DNA of 64,000 nt from Verpa conica. Its lineage: Eukaryota > Ascomycota > Pezizomycetes > Pezizales > Morchellaceae. A program made the translations under genes and the position numbers. Below are positions 62,623 to 64,000 of the stretch, piece after piece. Below the pieces are notes generated by a model. That model was given only the letters and a program-made list of their open reading frames with translations. It made no database searches and was not told where the DNA came from. The first letter of the stretch is position 1; every line of letters starts with the position of its first letter. The DNA lies in NCBI GenBank assembly GCA_033030425.1, contig JAUFSD010000018.1, positions 248,001 to 312,000 on the forward strand. The letters are read 5' to 3'.

Positions 62623-64000
62623 CTATTTTTTGTAAACATACTCCTCCCATCCCCCCTCCTCCAACTTCTCTACTTTTGCCATAACTTCGCTCTCCATGTC
62701 ATTTACATATTTCTCCAATTTCTCTCTCACCTCTCTCCCAAGCTTACTATCCTCCGCAGAAATAATTCTGAGTGCCAATAGTGCAGCGTTTGTCGAGTTA
62801 TTAATTGCGACTGTCGCAACGGGAACTCCTCTCTGTAGTCCATCTTAAAATCAACTCCGCGAGGGAAAAGGTGAGGAGAAAAATAACCGCGGGAGAAATA
62901 GCCGCGGGAGAGAGGGGGGGGAACTATAGAGGAAATAGAAAGGGGAAACTAACAGGCATCTGAACAATACTATGTAAACTATCCACCCCATCTAACGTAC
63001 TTCCTTTGACTGGTACACCAATCACAGGGAGTGTAACCATTGCTGCTACCATCCCCGGTAAATGTGCAGCTCCACCAGCTCCAGCTATGATGACTTTTAG
63101 GCCCCGGGCCCGGGCCTCTTTTGCAAAGGCCACCATTCTATCTGGTGTCCTATGTGCAGAGACAATTGTAACCTCGAAATCGACGCCAAACTTCTTCAGG
63201 ATCTCTGCTCCAGCCTTCATAATTGGAAGATCTGAATCAGAGCCCATGATCATTGCTACTACTGGATTCTTGGGAGGCGAAAATTGGTTAGATTGACTGA
63301 GTAGCTCCTTTGCCCTACCAACTAAAGATGTTTCTACTCCATCAGCAAGGTCGATGAGTGGCTGGATATGATACTGCGCTTCTTGCATGCTCCCTGCGAC
63401 AAGTGTTATGTGGCCCATCTTGCGAGCGGCCTTGGCTTCACCTTTGCCATAGAGGTGGACAGTTGCTCCTTTTGTTTCGAGTGCTTTCCTCCCAACATCG
63501 AGATAGCTTGGCCCAAGGAGATTGAGCATAATTGCATTGGTTGATGGAGTAGCCAATACCGTGGAATATGTGAGTAGTGGGAGGCCTGTGACAGCGCGAA
63601 TGTGCGCCTCGTATTGGGATGTAGGGCAGGCTTCAATTGTGTAGTGGCCCGAGTTGTGGGGGCGGGGGGCAATCTCATTTATTAATAGCTCACCTATTGA
63701 ACTAGTTAGTTTAATTGGAAAGCGGGAGGCCAGGGGGGAGGGTGTACCGTTATCGAGTAAGAACATTTCTACACCAAATATACCTGCGCCCCAGAGACTC
63801 TCAACAGCTTTCTCCGCCAATCTCCTCGCGGTATCTCTGACCCCCTGTGATACTCGGGCTGGTGCGTAAACGAGTTTGCAGATATTATTCTCATGGACAG
63901 TCTCGACAGTCGGATAGCTAACAACACTCCCATCCTTCTTACGCACGACCATTACAGCAAGCTCTTTGGTAAATGGCACCCACTTCTCTGCATATAGCGA
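62623..64000 (-). CDS. ADE2: phosphoribosylaminoimidazole carboxylase, bifunctional PurK-PurE type (partial)
   Basis: Purine-biosynthesis enzyme converting AIR to CAIR. The 5' part lies beyond the window. Visible: an exon from the edge (in frame at 64000) to 62954, a 121-bp intron, and the last exon 62832-62623. The first part is the C-terminal half of the ATP-grasp (PurK-like) domain, with [19 protein letters not shown] and [16 protein letters not shown]. The second is the PurE-like carboxylase: [36 protein letters not shown] and PVIGVPVKG. The final exon gives [12 protein letters not shown] and a charged tail ending at TAG 62625-62623. A stop inside the intron explains the apparent ending at 62924. 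Confidence 0.96.

Overview
The window looks like nuclear DNA of a filamentous ascomycete (Pezizomycotina). The protein-coding genes carry many short spliceosomal introns (mostly 49-129 bp) with GTRNGT-like donors, CTAAC/TACTAA branch points and YAG acceptors. All recognisable proteins are fungal-type: Trk-type potassium transporter, glycogen synthase, bifunctional Ade2, Gpi10, Cdc23, farnesyl diphosphate synthase, coatomer zeta, Fcf1 and TFIIIC subunit. Gene density is low: about 13 intact genes, most of them housekeeping, are separated by long AT-rich, stop-riddled spacers, relics and repeats. That layout would fit a repeat-rich genome such as those of some Pezizomycetes, but the class assignment is inference. 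The gene models below were assembled by hand from splice signals and reading frame. In each recognised gene every listed exon joins in frame.

Layout. 1-5.1 kb: AT-rich spacer. 5.1-10.5 kb: two minus-strand genes, a disordered/coiled-coil orphan and a six-exon TRK potassium transporter, followed by a 4.3 kb upstream region. 14.8-18.5 kb: a divergent pair sharing a 435 bp promoter, coatomer zeta (minus) and a mitochondrial PPR-type protein (plus). 18.5-23.2 kb: spacer with hairpin repeats, a polypyrimidine tract and a ~1.5 kb tandem array. 23.2-24.5 kb: TFIIIC small subunit. 24.5-26.9 kb: degenerate spacer with a perfect 78 bp tandem duplication. 26.9-28.7 kb: CDC23/APC8 (minus). 28.7-32.6 kb: degenerate spacer. 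32.6-34.5 kb: GPI10 (minus). 35.1-36.8 kb: two plus-strand orphan membrane proteins. 37.7-39.0 kb: farnesyl diphosphate synthase. 39-44.1 kb: spacer with a MITE. 44.1-46.7 kb: glycogen synthase (minus) with a long GC-richer upstream region holding STRE-like motifs. 51.2-52.0 kb: a decayed short-chain dehydrogenase pseudogene. 52.4 kb: tiny zinc-binding protein. 54.8-55.6 kb: FCF1. 55.9-56.4 kb: kinase-like relic and a broken ORF. 58.2-60.5 kb: RA-PH adaptor protein. 62.6-64 kb: ADE2, cut by the window edge.

The genes do not form one pathway or a biosynthetic cluster. They cover unrelated basic functions: K+ uptake, COPI transport, mitochondrial RNA, Pol III transcription, anaphase control, GPI anchors, isoprenoids, glycogen, ribosome biogenesis, polarity signalling and purines. 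The less ordinary content lies in the spacers (tandem array, hairpin repeats, MITE, pseudogenes) and in the two adjacent orphan membrane proteins. I did not find a convincing new multi-gene system.
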